13,126 bases of DNA, taken from DASYQD01 sp036005845. Its GTDB lineage: Bacteria; Acidobacteriota; Thermoanaerobaculia; Multivoradales; JAIOJS01. The notes below the pieces were generated by a model. It saw nothing but the letters and a program-made list of their open reading frames with translations, was not told the DNA's origin and made no database searches. Both the position numbers and the translations under genes were made by a program. Below, in pieces: positions 1 to 7,079 of this stretch; position 1 is the stretch's first letter; each line of letters begins with the position of its first letter. The stretch spans positions 1 to 13,126 of the forward strand of contig DASYQD010000180.1 of NCBI GenBank assembly GCA_036005845.1, read 5' to 3'.

Positions 1-703
1 TGTAGGCACCCGCCTCGGCGCCGAAGAGCTCCGCCTCCATCAATTCGGCGGGGCTGGCGCCGACGTTGACGCGCACGAAGGGCGCGTCGCGCCGCCGCGA
101 GTTGGCCTGCACGATCTCGGCGATGCGCTCCTTGCCGGCGCCCGACGGGCCGGTCAGAAGCACCGGCGCGTCCGACGGGGCTACCTGGATGGCGAGCGCC
201 ACCGCGCGATGCAGCGCCGGGCTGGCGTAGACGAGGCCGCGCAGGTCGTGCTCGCGCGCCAGCGCCGCGCGCGCCGCCGCCAGCTCGCCCCGGCTGCGGG
301 TGTCGACAACCGCCGCCGCGCGCGTACGCAGGAGCGCCTGCAGCGTCGCCACCAGCTTGGCGTCGTCCCACGGCTTCTGCACGTAGTCGACGGCGCCCTC
401 GCGTACCAGCTCGACGGCGGTCTCGAGCGACGCCCAGGCGGTGATCAGGAAGATCGGGACGCCCGGGTCGTGATCGCGCAGCTTGCGGAAGAGCTCGACG
501 CCGGCGCGCCCCGAGGTCTCGTTGGGCGCGAAGTTCATGTCCTGCACGACCGCGCCGAGCACCTCGCCCGCGGCCACCTCCATCGCCTCCTCGGGGGTCC
601 CGGCGACGACGTTGGGGATGTCGTGGATGTCGAAGAGCACCGACAGCGCCCGCGCCACCGCCGGCTGGTCGTCGACGATCAGGACGCGCAGCCGCTCAGC
701 CAT
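1..703 (-). CDS. NtrC-family sigma-54 response regulator (partial, C-terminus off left edge)
   Basis: This is a two-component response regulator of the bacterial enhancer-binding class. Such proteins are phosphorylated by a histidine kinase and then remodel sigma-54 RNA polymerase. Seen: 234 codons. The receiver domain (about residues 5-118) has the acidic pair D11-D12, probable phospho-acceptor D55 in QDMNF, the switch Thr T88 in ITAW and K110 in QKPW. A linker follows, then the start of an AAA+ domain with Walker A GPSGAGK (185-191). The sequence stops in the sigma-54 contact loop, reading ELFGAEAGAY and then a base that fits Thr, so the usual GAFTGA Phe is Tyr here. The ATG start (703) gives a normal receiver N-terminus; its Shine-Dalgarno is weak. 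The rest of the ATPase and a DNA-binding helix-turn-helix are expected beyond the edge. The partner kinase is not in the window. The gene is divergent from the DUF4388 gene. A link to the sigma-54 promoter at 8389-8403 is inference. Confidence 0.93.
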   Translation of the reverse strand, partial: MAERLRVLIVDDQPAVARALSVLFDIHDIPNVVAGTPEEAMEVAAGEVLGAVVQDMNFAPNETSGRAGVELFRKLRDHDPGVPIFLITAWASLETAVELVREGAVDYVQKPWDDAKLVATLQALLRTRAAAVVDTRSRGELAAARAALAREHDLRGLVYASPALHRAVALAIQVAPSDAPVLLTGPSGAGKERIAEIVQANSRRRDAPFVRVNVGASPAELMEAELFGAEAGAY

Positions 704-723
704 CGCGCTCAACCATTTGCGCG

Positions 724-729
724 ATTCTA
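724..729 (-). promoter_or_regulatory. Possible -10 element for the response regulator gene (weak)
   Basis: The 72-bp gap between the divergent start codons (704-775) must hold both promoters if the two genes have their own. On the minus strand it contains TAGAAT, a good -10-like hexamer about 20 bp before the regulator ATG, but I see no convincing -35 at 16-18 bp. On the plus strand only a loose TTCACA (733-738) followed by TGTTAA (757-762) could serve the DUF4388 gene. No -24/-12 sigma-54 element is visible. Both calls are weak. Confidence 0.22.
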
Positions 730-775
730 CGGTTCACAACGAGCCGCTCCGCGCCGTGTTAACGTCCGCCGCGCC

Positions 776-3274
776 ATGCCCGAGAGCGCCCTGTCGGGCG
801 AGCTCCGCGAAGCGGTCGATGAGCTGCAGGCCTACCTCTCCGACCAGCTGCCGCCGCTCCTCGTCCTCGACTCCGCCCGCCTGCTGCTCGCCCACTCCGC
901 CGAGCTGGGCGCCGAGGTCGTGCGCGCCTGGGTGAACGGCCAGCAGCGCGCGCCCGGCAGCAACGTCACCACCGTCGACTTCCTCTTCCACGCGGTCAAG
1001 AAGCTCCAACTCCTGGCGCGGCTCAAGCTCGTCGACCCGCAGGCGCTGCAGACCTACCTGGACGGTGTCATCGCCATCCTCATCGCGCAGGCGCCGGCCG
1101 TCGAGCAGGAGGCGCTGCGCACGTTTCTGTTGCAGGCGTCCGAGGCGGAGTCGAGCCTGCCGACTCAGTTGCAGGTGCTCTACCGGCCGCCCACCGGCGC
1201 GGCCCCCGGTGCCAGCGCCGCCGCGTCGCCGTCGACGCAGCTCCCGCCCGAGGTGGCCACCAACCTGCGCCACTTCTCGCTGCTGCTGTCGCGCCTCGAC
1301 GCCGCCTCGACGCGCGTCGGCGGCAGCGACGAGGCGCGGCGCGCTGCCCTGAGCGAGCAGGCGCCGCAACTCCTCGCCGCCGCGGCGCAGAGCGCCACCA
1401 CGCAGGGCGAGCTCGAGCAGCACCTGCAGAGCCTCAGCCGCGTCGGGTTGATGAACAGCGTGCGGCTCTCGGAGCTCTTCACCACGCTGAGCCAGGGCCT
1501 TCCCAACTGGGCGGTGGCCGAGGCGCCGGCGCACGACAGCGCGCCGGTGCAGGCGATGCAGCGCATCGTCGACCTCGCCGCCGATCCGGCGCGCGCCGCG
1601 GGCTACTTCCGCGAGCTGCTGGCGACGATCGCCAAGCAGTTCAACGACCGCTCGCTGCCGCGCGCCGTGCAGGTGCTCGAGGTGGCGCGCCGCGTGCTCG
1701 CCGAGGGCAAGGTCGAGAAGACGAGCGCCGACCTCATGCTCGGCACGGCGCACGAAGAGCTCGACGGGGCGCAGCTCATGGCCCAGACGCAGCACGCGGC
1801 CAACCTGCCGCTGCTGCGGCGCCTGCTCAACTTCTACCCCGCGCTGACACCCGAGGGCCTGCTGCGGCTGCTGGACAACGAGCCCGACCGTGCGAAGCGG
1901 CGGCTCTGGCTGGCGCTCCTCGAAGCGCACGGCCTGCCGGCGCGCCAGCACGCCCTCGACCGCCTCGAAGCGTCGTTCGCCGACGCCGGAAACAGCGCCC
2001 ACATCGCGTGGCTGCAACGCAACTTCGTCTATCTCCTCCACCGCATCCACCCCGCCGCCGGCGAAGACCCCCTGCGCGAGGTACGCCTCGTCGGCCGCTG
2101 CACCGAGATGGGCCTGCCGGCGCCGCTGGTGCGCGAGGGGCTCATCGACCTCGGCCTGCGCCACCATCCCGAGGCCGAGGCGGTGCTGCGCGCGCGGCTC
2201 GAGCAGATCGAGAAGCTCCTCGATCAACCCGGCGGCGCGCCGCCGGACGCGCCGGAGCTGCTGCGGATGCTGGCGTTGATCATCTCCGGCCTGGCGCGGC
2301 AGGGCACGACGAGCGCCCGGCGCACCGTCGTCGAGCACGGCCTCAAGCAGCGGCCGGCGCTGGGCGACACCCTCGAGCGGCTCGGCGAGCTGAGTGCCTA
2401 CGACCTCGCCGCCGACCCCGAGACCGTCGACAAGCTGCTCGCCGTCCTGCGCGCGCAGCTGCCGATGCGCGTCCTCGGACTCTCCATCCGCCGTCACGAG
2501 GTGGGGCCGCACCATCTCGTGCGCGCGCTGACCTCGACGCGCAGCGAGCCGGTACGCGCCGCCTTCGACGACGTCGCGCGCCGCTTCCCGACCGAGCTCT
2601 TCGGCCAAGCGGCTGCCGCGGCGCTCGCCAACTGGCACAAGGTTCCGGCGCCGCCGCCCGATCCCGAGGTGAGCGCGCCGCCGCCCGTGGCACCCGCGCC
2701 CGCCGCCGGGCTCGCCGGCGACCTCGAAGTCTTCGGCCTCCCCGAGCTGCTGCAGACGCTGTCGCAGGCGGAGTCCTCGGGCCGCCTGCTGCTGCGCGAC
2801 CGCGCCGGCCGCGTCGCCGCCGAGCTGCTGCTGCGCAAAGGCGAAGTCCGCGAGGCGCGGGTCAAGAAGCTCGGCTTGCCCGACGCCTTCTACCAGCTCC
2901 TCGAGACGCCGCAGCCCGGCACCTTCGAGTTCAACCGCGTCCCCGTCGAGGCGCTGCCCGAGGGCGACACCTACAACGTCATGGGCCTGCTCATGGAAGG
3001 CATGCGCCGCTACGACGAGCTGCAGCGCGCCCGCGTGCTGGCGCCGGACCACGCCTTCCTGCGCGCCACGGGCAACCGCCCCAGCCCGCCGCCCGAGGAG
3101 ACCGACGGCGGCTTCATCCGCGACCTCTGGCGGCAAGTGAAGGACGGCGGCACGCCCAGCCAGTGCGAGGAGGCGATCGCCGCCGACGCCTACCGCATCC
3201 GCGGCCTGCTGGCGCATTGGCTGGCGGAAGGCAGTCTCGCCGCCGTCGAGGCGCCCACTGCAGCGGCCCCCTGA
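776..3274 (+). CDS. DUF4388 (PATAN-like) domain protein with long helical N-terminal region
   Basis: The protein is 832 aa. From about residue 648 to 725 it matches the DUF4388 pattern: GDLEVFGLPELLQTLSQAES, then GRLLLRD, a G-E-V-R-E-A-R segment like the family's 'G.I..A' strand, and FYQLLETPQPGTFEFN. DUF4388 domains occur in signalling proteins, often with receiver domains or near two-component genes, and are thought to mediate protein interactions. A Pro/Ala-rich linker (about 622-646) precedes the domain. The first ~620 residues are Leu/Ala/Glu/Arg-rich and look helical, possibly degenerate HEAT/TPR-like repeats; I do not recognise a named domain. No signal peptide or membrane segment is seen, so it is probably cytoplasmic. 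The open frame runs upstream to 209, but that part is antisense to the response regulator, so I chose the ATG at 776. No strong Shine-Dalgarno precedes it. Divergence from the regulator suggests a signalling role, but its function is unknown. Confidence 0.85.
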   Translation: MPESALSGELREAVDELQAYLSDQLPPLLVLDSARLLLAHSAELGAEVVRAWVNGQQRAPGSNVTTVDFLFHAVKKLQLLARLKLVDPQALQTYLDGVIAILIAQAPAVEQEALRTFLLQASEAESSLPTQLQVLYRPPTGAAPGASAAASPSTQLPPEVATNLRHFSLLLSRLDAASTRVGGSDEARRAALSEQAPQLLAAAAQSATTQGELEQHLQSLSRVGLMNSVRLSELFTTLSQGLPNWAVAEAPAHDSAPVQAMQRIVDLAADPARAAGYFRELLATIAKQFNDRSLPRAVQVLEVARRVLAEGKVEKTSADLMLGTAHEELDGAQLMAQTQHAANLPLLRRLLNFYPALTPEGLLRLLDNEPDRAKRRLWLALLEAHGLPARQHALDRLEASFADAGNSAHIAWLQRNFVYLLHRIHPAAGEDPLREVRLVGRCTEMGLPAPLVREGLIDLGLRHHPEAEAVLRARLEQIEKLLDQPGGAPPDAPELLRMLALIISGLARQGTTSARRTVVEHGLKQRPALGDTLERLGELSAYDLAADPETVDKLLAVLRAQLPMRVLGLSIRRHEVGPHHLVRALTSTRSEPVRAAFDDVARRFPTELFGQAAAAALANWHKVPAPPPDPEVSAPPPVAPAPAAGLAGDLEVFGLPELLQTLSQAESSGRLLLRDRAGRVAAELLLRKGEVREARVKKLGLPDAFYQLLETPQPGTFEFNRVPVEALPEGDTYNVMGLLMEGMRRYDELQRARVLAPDHAFLRATGNRPSPPPEETDGGFIRDLWRQVKDGGTPSQCEEAIAADAYRIRGLLAHWLAEGSLAAVEAPTAAAP

Positions 3275-3348
3275 TTGGCGCCTCCTCGACGGGCGCCGGG
3301 CCGACTCGTGCAGCGCTGACCGTCGTTGATCTCGGCCAGCGTCCGCCG
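3275..3348. other. Convergent intergenic gap, no clear terminator
   Basis: This short gap separates the stop codons of the DUF4388 gene and the small minus-strand ORF. It contains GGCGCC at 3277-3282 and again at 3292-3297, which could pair as a 6-bp stem with a 9-nt loop. No T-tract follows on either strand, so it is not a convincing intrinsic terminator. Confidence 0.3.
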
Positions 3349-3684
3349 TCACTGGTCGAACGGCCGCGCGGCGCCGCTCGTCACCAGCTCGTCGGCGAGC
3401 CGCCGCAGCCGCTCGCCGACGGTCTCCTCGGGGACTTCCGGAGTGTCGGCCGAGAGCAGCGGCCGGCCGGCCGGCGACGCGGCGTGCAGCTCGCCCACGC
3501 GCGCGAGCGACGCCTCGTCGTTCACCAGGTAGGCCTTGCCCCCGCGCGTGAACCAGAGGAACGCCGGCAGGTGCCTCGCCGTCGTCATCGTCGCGACCAC
3601 GTCGTGGATATAGACGCACGACCCCACCCCGCCGTTAGCAGCCGCGGCCATCGCGCCTGCCGACGCCTCCGGCCCGCCACCCAC
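3349..3684 (-). CDS. Small hypothetical protein downstream of the efflux operon
   Basis: A minus-strand frame of up to 111 aa ending in TGA. I do not recognise a family with confidence. The core, ARHLPAFLWFTRGGKAYLVN, followed by a short helical tail, resembles the 'aromatic-strand / GGK-x-Y-x-V-x-D' segment found in small Acidobacteria-type proteins, but that is a recollection and not a search. Codon use supports coding: nearly every third base from about 3588 to the stop is G or C. The start is uncertain. The GTG at 3684 gives the longest version, while the ATGs at 3651 and 3588 give about 100 and 79 aa. The more ordinary third positions before 3588 hint at the shorter form. None has a good Shine-Dalgarno. 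It lies 31 bp after permease B on the same strand, so it could be the last operon gene. No signal peptide or membrane helix is seen. Confidence 0.5.
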   Translation of the reverse strand: MGGGPEASAGAMAAAANGGVGSCVYIHDVVATMTTARHLPAFLWFTRGGKAYLVNDEASLARVGELHAASPAGRPLLSADTPEVPEETVGERLRRLADELVTSGAARPFDQ

Positions 3685-3715
3685 GTGATTGCCGTTTCGC
3701 TCACACCGTTCTTGA

Positions 3716-4963
3716 TCACACCGTCCTGGTCGCCACCACCGGCGCCACCCGCGTGGCGCGCAGCGCCGGCGCCAGCGCCGCCAGCAGGCCGCTCCCCCAC
3801 AGCAGCAGCATGCCGCCGGCGAGCAGCCTCCAGTCGAGCTTGGGAATCAGCGCCGAGGCGCCGACGACGGTCGTCATCTTCACCAACCCGTAGTTGAGCG
3901 CCCACGCCAGGAAGACGCCAAGCGCCAGCCCGCTGCCGGTGACCAGCCAGTTCTCGAGCAGGAAGTAGCGCAGGATGTCCTGCCGCGTCGCGCCCAGCGC
4001 TCGCCGCGTGCCGATCTGCCGCCGCCGCTGCGACACCGAGAACGAGGTGAGGCCGACGATGCCGAAGGCGGTGACGGCGACGAGCAGCACCACGACGCCG
4101 CCGAGGATCTTGATCAGCCCGCGCTCGCCGTTGTAGGTGTTCTCCTTGTACTCCTGCAGGCTGCGGATCTTGACGATGCGCCCCGCGTCTGCCTTGAGCA
4201 GCAGGTCCTCGAGCCCGGCCATCACCGCCTTGCGGGCGCCCGGCTGGGTGCGGATCATGTAGCGGATCAGCCGCTTGTCCTCCGGCTGGCTGGGCAGCAG
4301 CATGGCGTGCCCGGAGATGCGCTCGACCTGCGGCCAGGAGTTGAACATGGTGTCGACGACGCCGACCACCACGTTCGAGCTCTTGGCGTCGCCGCCGCTG
4401 GTGATGCGCTTGCCCAGCGCATCGCCCTTGGGGAAGAGCTTGTCGGCCAGCGCCTGCGAGAGGATCGCCGGCTGGTCGTGCACCTCGCCCTCGGCGTCGA
4501 CGTAGTCGCGGAACTCGTCGGGCCGGAAGTCGCGGCCGGCGACGAGCTTGACGCCGAGCGTCGGGATGGCGTGGTCGGAGACCTCGAAGTAGGGCGCCGT
4601 GATGGAGTCGCCCTTGGCGCTCTCCGCCTTGCGGCCGGTGGCGCTGCCGCCACCGGAGAGCGGGACGGCGGAGATGGCGGTGGCGTCGCGCACGCCGGGG
4701 AGGGCGCGCAGGCGGTCGAGGTCGCGCGCCCGCGCGGCGTGCAGGTAGTTCTCGTCGTCGTAGGCCGCCGAGAACGGCTCGAGCGAGGCGACGACCAGGT
4801 TGGTCTCGTCGAAACCCGACTCGCGCAGGAACTTGCCGCGCAGGTCGAGCACCATGGTGACGCAGTTGGCGACGATGGCGAGCGTCAGCGCCACCTCGAG
4901 CGTGATGAGCAGAAAGCGCGCGCGATTGTGGACGAGGGCGCGGAAGACGGGTCCGAATTCCAT
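3716..4963 (-). CDS. ABC transporter permease B (MacB/FtsX type)
   Basis: A 415-aa inner-membrane subunit of a type VII-like ABC efflux system. Layout seen: an N-terminal membrane helix (about 17-39), a periplasmic MacB_PCD-like region (about 50-280), then three membrane helices (about 287-309, 333-356, 379-401), which is the FtsX arrangement. The cytoplasmic loop QIGTRRALGATRQDI (316-330) is the conserved segment that contacts the ATPase. These permeases couple ATP-driven conformational change to movement of substrates from the periplasm or outer leaflet; the substrate cannot be read from sequence. The ATG at 4963 is well supported: AGGAG lies 7 nt upstream, and the stop of permease A is 11 bp away. 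It has no ATPase domain, so it depends on the separate ATPase of the operon. It differs clearly in sequence from permease A, which suggests a heterodimer. Confidence 0.93.
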   Translation of the reverse strand: MEFGPVFRALVHNRARFLLITLEVALTLAIVANCVTMVLDLRGKFLRESGFDETNLVVASLEPFSAAYDDENYLHAARARDLDRLRALPGVRDATAISAVPLSGGGSATGRKAESAKGDSITAPYFEVSDHAIPTLGVKLVAGRDFRPDEFRDYVDAEGEVHDQPAILSQALADKLFPKGDALGKRITSGGDAKSSNVVVGVVDTMFNSWPQVERISGHAMLLPSQPEDKRLIRYMIRTQPGARKAVMAGLEDLLLKADAGRIVKIRSLQEYKENTYNGERGLIKILGGVVVLLVAVTAFGIVGLTSFSVSQRRRQIGTRRALGATRQDILRYFLLENWLVTGSGLALGVFLAWALNYGLVKMTTVVGASALIPKLDWRLLAGGMLLLWGSGLLAALAPALRATRVAPVVATRTV

Positions 4964-4974
4964 GTGACTTCTCC

Positions 4975-6294
4975 TCACTGCGCCTTCAGGTGCGACGCGG
5001 GTGGGATGCGGCAGATGCGCCACGCGGGATACAAGCCGGCGATCAGGCCGGCCACCAGCGCCAGCAAGATGCCGGCGCCGAGCACCGGCAGCTCCAGCTG
5101 GTAGAGCGCCGGGTCGTCGGCGGAACGGGCGAGACGGTCGATGCCGTGCAACAGCGGCACCGAGGCGACGAGGCCGACGACGCCGCCGAGAAGCGCCACC
5201 AGCTCGCACTCGAGCAGGTGCTGCAGGAAGACGTGCCGCCGGCTGGCGCCCAGCGCCCGCCGCACGCCGACCTCGGGCGAACGGGCGAGGAACTTGCCGA
5301 GCAAGATGCCGATCAGGTTGACCGCCGAGACGACGAGGAAGAGCAGGCTGATGACCAGCATCGTCTTCGACGAACGCGGCACCACCTGCTCCCAGTCGAG
5401 CAGCTGCTGCACGTCGAAGAGCCGGTTGTTCAGCGGCCGGCCGAAGCGCCCCTGCTTCTTCTGCTCGCGGGCGTAGCCGTCGATCCAGCTTTGATACGCC
5501 TCCTTCTGCCGCGCGTCGTCGAGCTGCGCCCAGTACTGGATCCAGGTACCTTCCGAGGCCAGCATGTCCTCGTAGCCGTTGCCCCACGAGGTCCAGCCGT
5601 TGCTGTTGCCGGCGGTCTGGAACTTCATGATCGGCGTCCAGCGGAAGGGCACGTAGATCTCCTCCGGCTCCTCGAAGGCGCCGTTCATGACGTCGAAAAA
5701 GGTCGGCTTGGGGAACCAGGGCGCGAGCACGCCGGAGACGGTGAAGACGCGGTCCTCGATGCGCACCGGCTGGCCGACGCTGTTGCGGCCGCCGAACAGT
5801 TTCTCGTTGGTGCCGTGGTCGAGCACCACCACCGCCTGGGGGCCGGCGTCCGCCTCTTTGCCCCAGCCGGCGCCGTACTGGAACGGCACGTCGAAGAGCG
5901 TGAAGAAGTCCCCGTAGGTGACGCGGGTGCGGGCGCGGAACGGGCGCTGGTCGCGGCTGTTCGGGAACACCGTCAACCGGGTCTTGAACATCGCCGTCTT
6001 GTGAGTCGGGACGGGGCTGTTCATCAAGGCCATGGCGTCGCGGTAGGTGAGCTGCTCGGGCGGGTCCTTGGGTTGGTCGTCGTTGTAGGGACGCTTGGGG
6101 TCCCAGGCGTCGAGGGTGACCCAGAACAGACGCTTGCTCTTTTGCGGGATGGGGTCCTTCGCCATCGTGTGGTAAGCGGCGACGAAGGCGGTAGAGACGG
6201 CGATGCCGAGGGCGATGCCGGCGACGAGCAGCGCCGAGAGGATCGGCGTCCGTCGGAGGCTCTTGGCGGCGATGCGCAGGTGGTAGGCGAGCAT
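4975..6294 (-). CDS. ABC transporter permease A (MacB/FtsX type)
   Basis: A 439-aa permease of the same class as permease B. It has an N-terminal membrane helix (about 18-40), a large periplasmic domain rich in aromatic residues (about 45-305), three C-terminal helices (about 310-332, 362-384, 402-422), and the ATPase-contact loop EVGVRRALGASRRHV (341-355). It ends with a short basic and polar cytoplasmic tail. The ATG at 6294 has GAGGAG about 6 nt upstream and starts 18 bp after the ATPase stop. The segment LFWVTLDAWDPKRPYNDD near residues 57-73 begins the periplasmic region. Together with permease B and the ATPase it should form the inner-membrane complex docking on the HlyD-type adaptor. 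No outer-membrane TolC-like gene is in the window. Family assignment is firm; substrate is unknown. Confidence 0.93.
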   Translation of the reverse strand: MLAYHLRIAAKSLRRTPILSALLVAGIALGIAVSTAFVAAYHTMAKDPIPQKSKRLFWVTLDAWDPKRPYNDDQPKDPPEQLTYRDAMALMNSPVPTHKTAMFKTRLTVFPNSRDQRPFRARTRVTYGDFFTLFDVPFQYGAGWGKEADAGPQAVVVLDHGTNEKLFGGRNSVGQPVRIEDRVFTVSGVLAPWFPKPTFFDVMNGAFEEPEEIYVPFRWTPIMKFQTAGNSNGWTSWGNGYEDMLASEGTWIQYWAQLDDARQKEAYQSWIDGYAREQKKQGRFGRPLNNRLFDVQQLLDWEQVVPRSSKTMLVISLLFLVVSAVNLIGILLGKFLARSPEVGVRRALGASRRHVFLQHLLECELVALLGGVVGLVASVPLLHGIDRLARSADDPALYQLELPVLGAGILLALVAGLIAGLYPAWRICRIPPASHLKAQ

Positions 6295-6312
6295 GGCGGG
6301 CTCCTCGCTCCA

Positions 6313-7065
6313 CTACCCGCGATACGCGGGCTGATGCTCGCCGAGCGAGCTGCCGCCGATGGTCGAACCAGGACGGAACAGCGGCGTCGCCGCCTCCGCC
6401 GCCAGGTCGAGCATGCGGCCGTCGAGGACGTGGATCTGGCGCGGCGCGCGGGTGGCGAGCTCGGGGTCGTGGGTGACCATCACCACCGTCGTGCCGGCGC
6501 CGTTGATGCGCTCGAGCAGGTCGAGGATCTCGTTGGCCATGGCCGAGTCGAGGTTGCCGGTGGGCTCGTCGGCGAGGATCAGCCGCGGCGTGCCGACGAG
6601 GGCGCGGGCCACCGCCACGCGCTGCTGCTGGCCGCCGGAGAGCTGCGCCGGGTAGTGCTTGAGCCGGGCGGTGAGGCCGACGACCGCCAGCGCCTCCTCG
6701 ATCAGCTCGCGCCGCCGCTTGGCGGGCAGGCCGCGGTAGCGCAGCGGCACGTCGACGTTGTCGAAGACGTCGAGGTCGGGGATGAGGTTGAAGCTCTGGA
6801 AGATGAAGCCGATCTTCTCGTTGCGCAGCTTCGACATGGCGCGGTCGGAGAGGCGCGAGACGTCCTGGCCGTCGAGCCAGTAGTTGCCCTGGTCGAAGGT
6901 GTCGAGCAGGCCGGCGACGTTGAGGAAGGTGGTCTTGCCCGAGCCCGACGGGCCCATGATGGCGACGAACTCGCCCGCCGCGATGTCGACGGTGAAGCTC
7001 GACAGCGCGTGGGTCTCTACGTGCTCGGTGCGGTAGACCTTCGAGACGTTCTTCATGCGGATCAT
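6313..7065 (-). CDS. ABC transporter ATP-binding protein (MacB/LolD type)
   Basis: A 250-aa ATPase that powers the permease pair. All motifs are present: Walker A GPSGSGKT (38-45), Q-loop Q90 in FIFQSFNL, signature LSGGQQQRV (142-150), Walker B LILADE (162-167), D-loop NLDS (171-174) and H-loop H199 in VTHD. The LIPDLDVFDN segment and the LADEPTGNLDS run are typical of the MacB/LolD/FtsE subfamily. The ~25 residues after the core (about 226-250, RPGSTIGGSS...) form a short tail beyond the usual end. Start choice: ATG at 7065 (MIRMKNV) has GAGGAG 10 nt upstream. An in-frame ATG at 7083 overlaps the adaptor stop as ATGA and would add six residues; ATG 7056 is also possible. The tight spacing implies translational coupling with the adaptor gene. 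Confidence 0.96.
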   Translation of the reverse strand: MIRMKNVSKVYRTEHVETHALSSFTVDIAAGEFVAIMGPSGSGKTTFLNVAGLLDTFDQGNYWLDGQDVSRLSDRAMSKLRNEKIGFIFQSFNLIPDLDVFDNVDVPLRYRGLPAKRRRELIEEALAVVGLTARLKHYPAQLSGGQQQRVAVARALVGTPRLILADEPTGNLDSAMANEILDLLERINGAGTTVVMVTHDPELATRAPRQIHVLDGRMLDLAAEAATPLFRPGSTIGGSSLGEHQPAYRG

Positions 7066-7079
7066 CGTTGCTCTGCTCC

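Noticed and set aside
209..775. The plus-strand open frame of the DUF4388 gene extends upstream to 209.
   Set aside because: That part is exactly antisense to the receiver domain of the response regulator, whose motifs are unmistakable. The upstream translation is Arg-rich and low in structure, as expected for a shadow frame.
3277..3297. A GGCGCC...GGCGCC stem-loop as terminator.
   Set aside because: The stem is only 6 bp, no T-tract follows, and GGCGCC is common by chance in such GC-rich DNA.
734..3619. A 961-aa open frame on the minus strand antisense to the DUF4388 gene.
   Set aside because: It is a high-GC mirror frame with Arg/Gly/Ala/Val-rich composition and no domain, while the plus-strand frame carries a recognisable domain.
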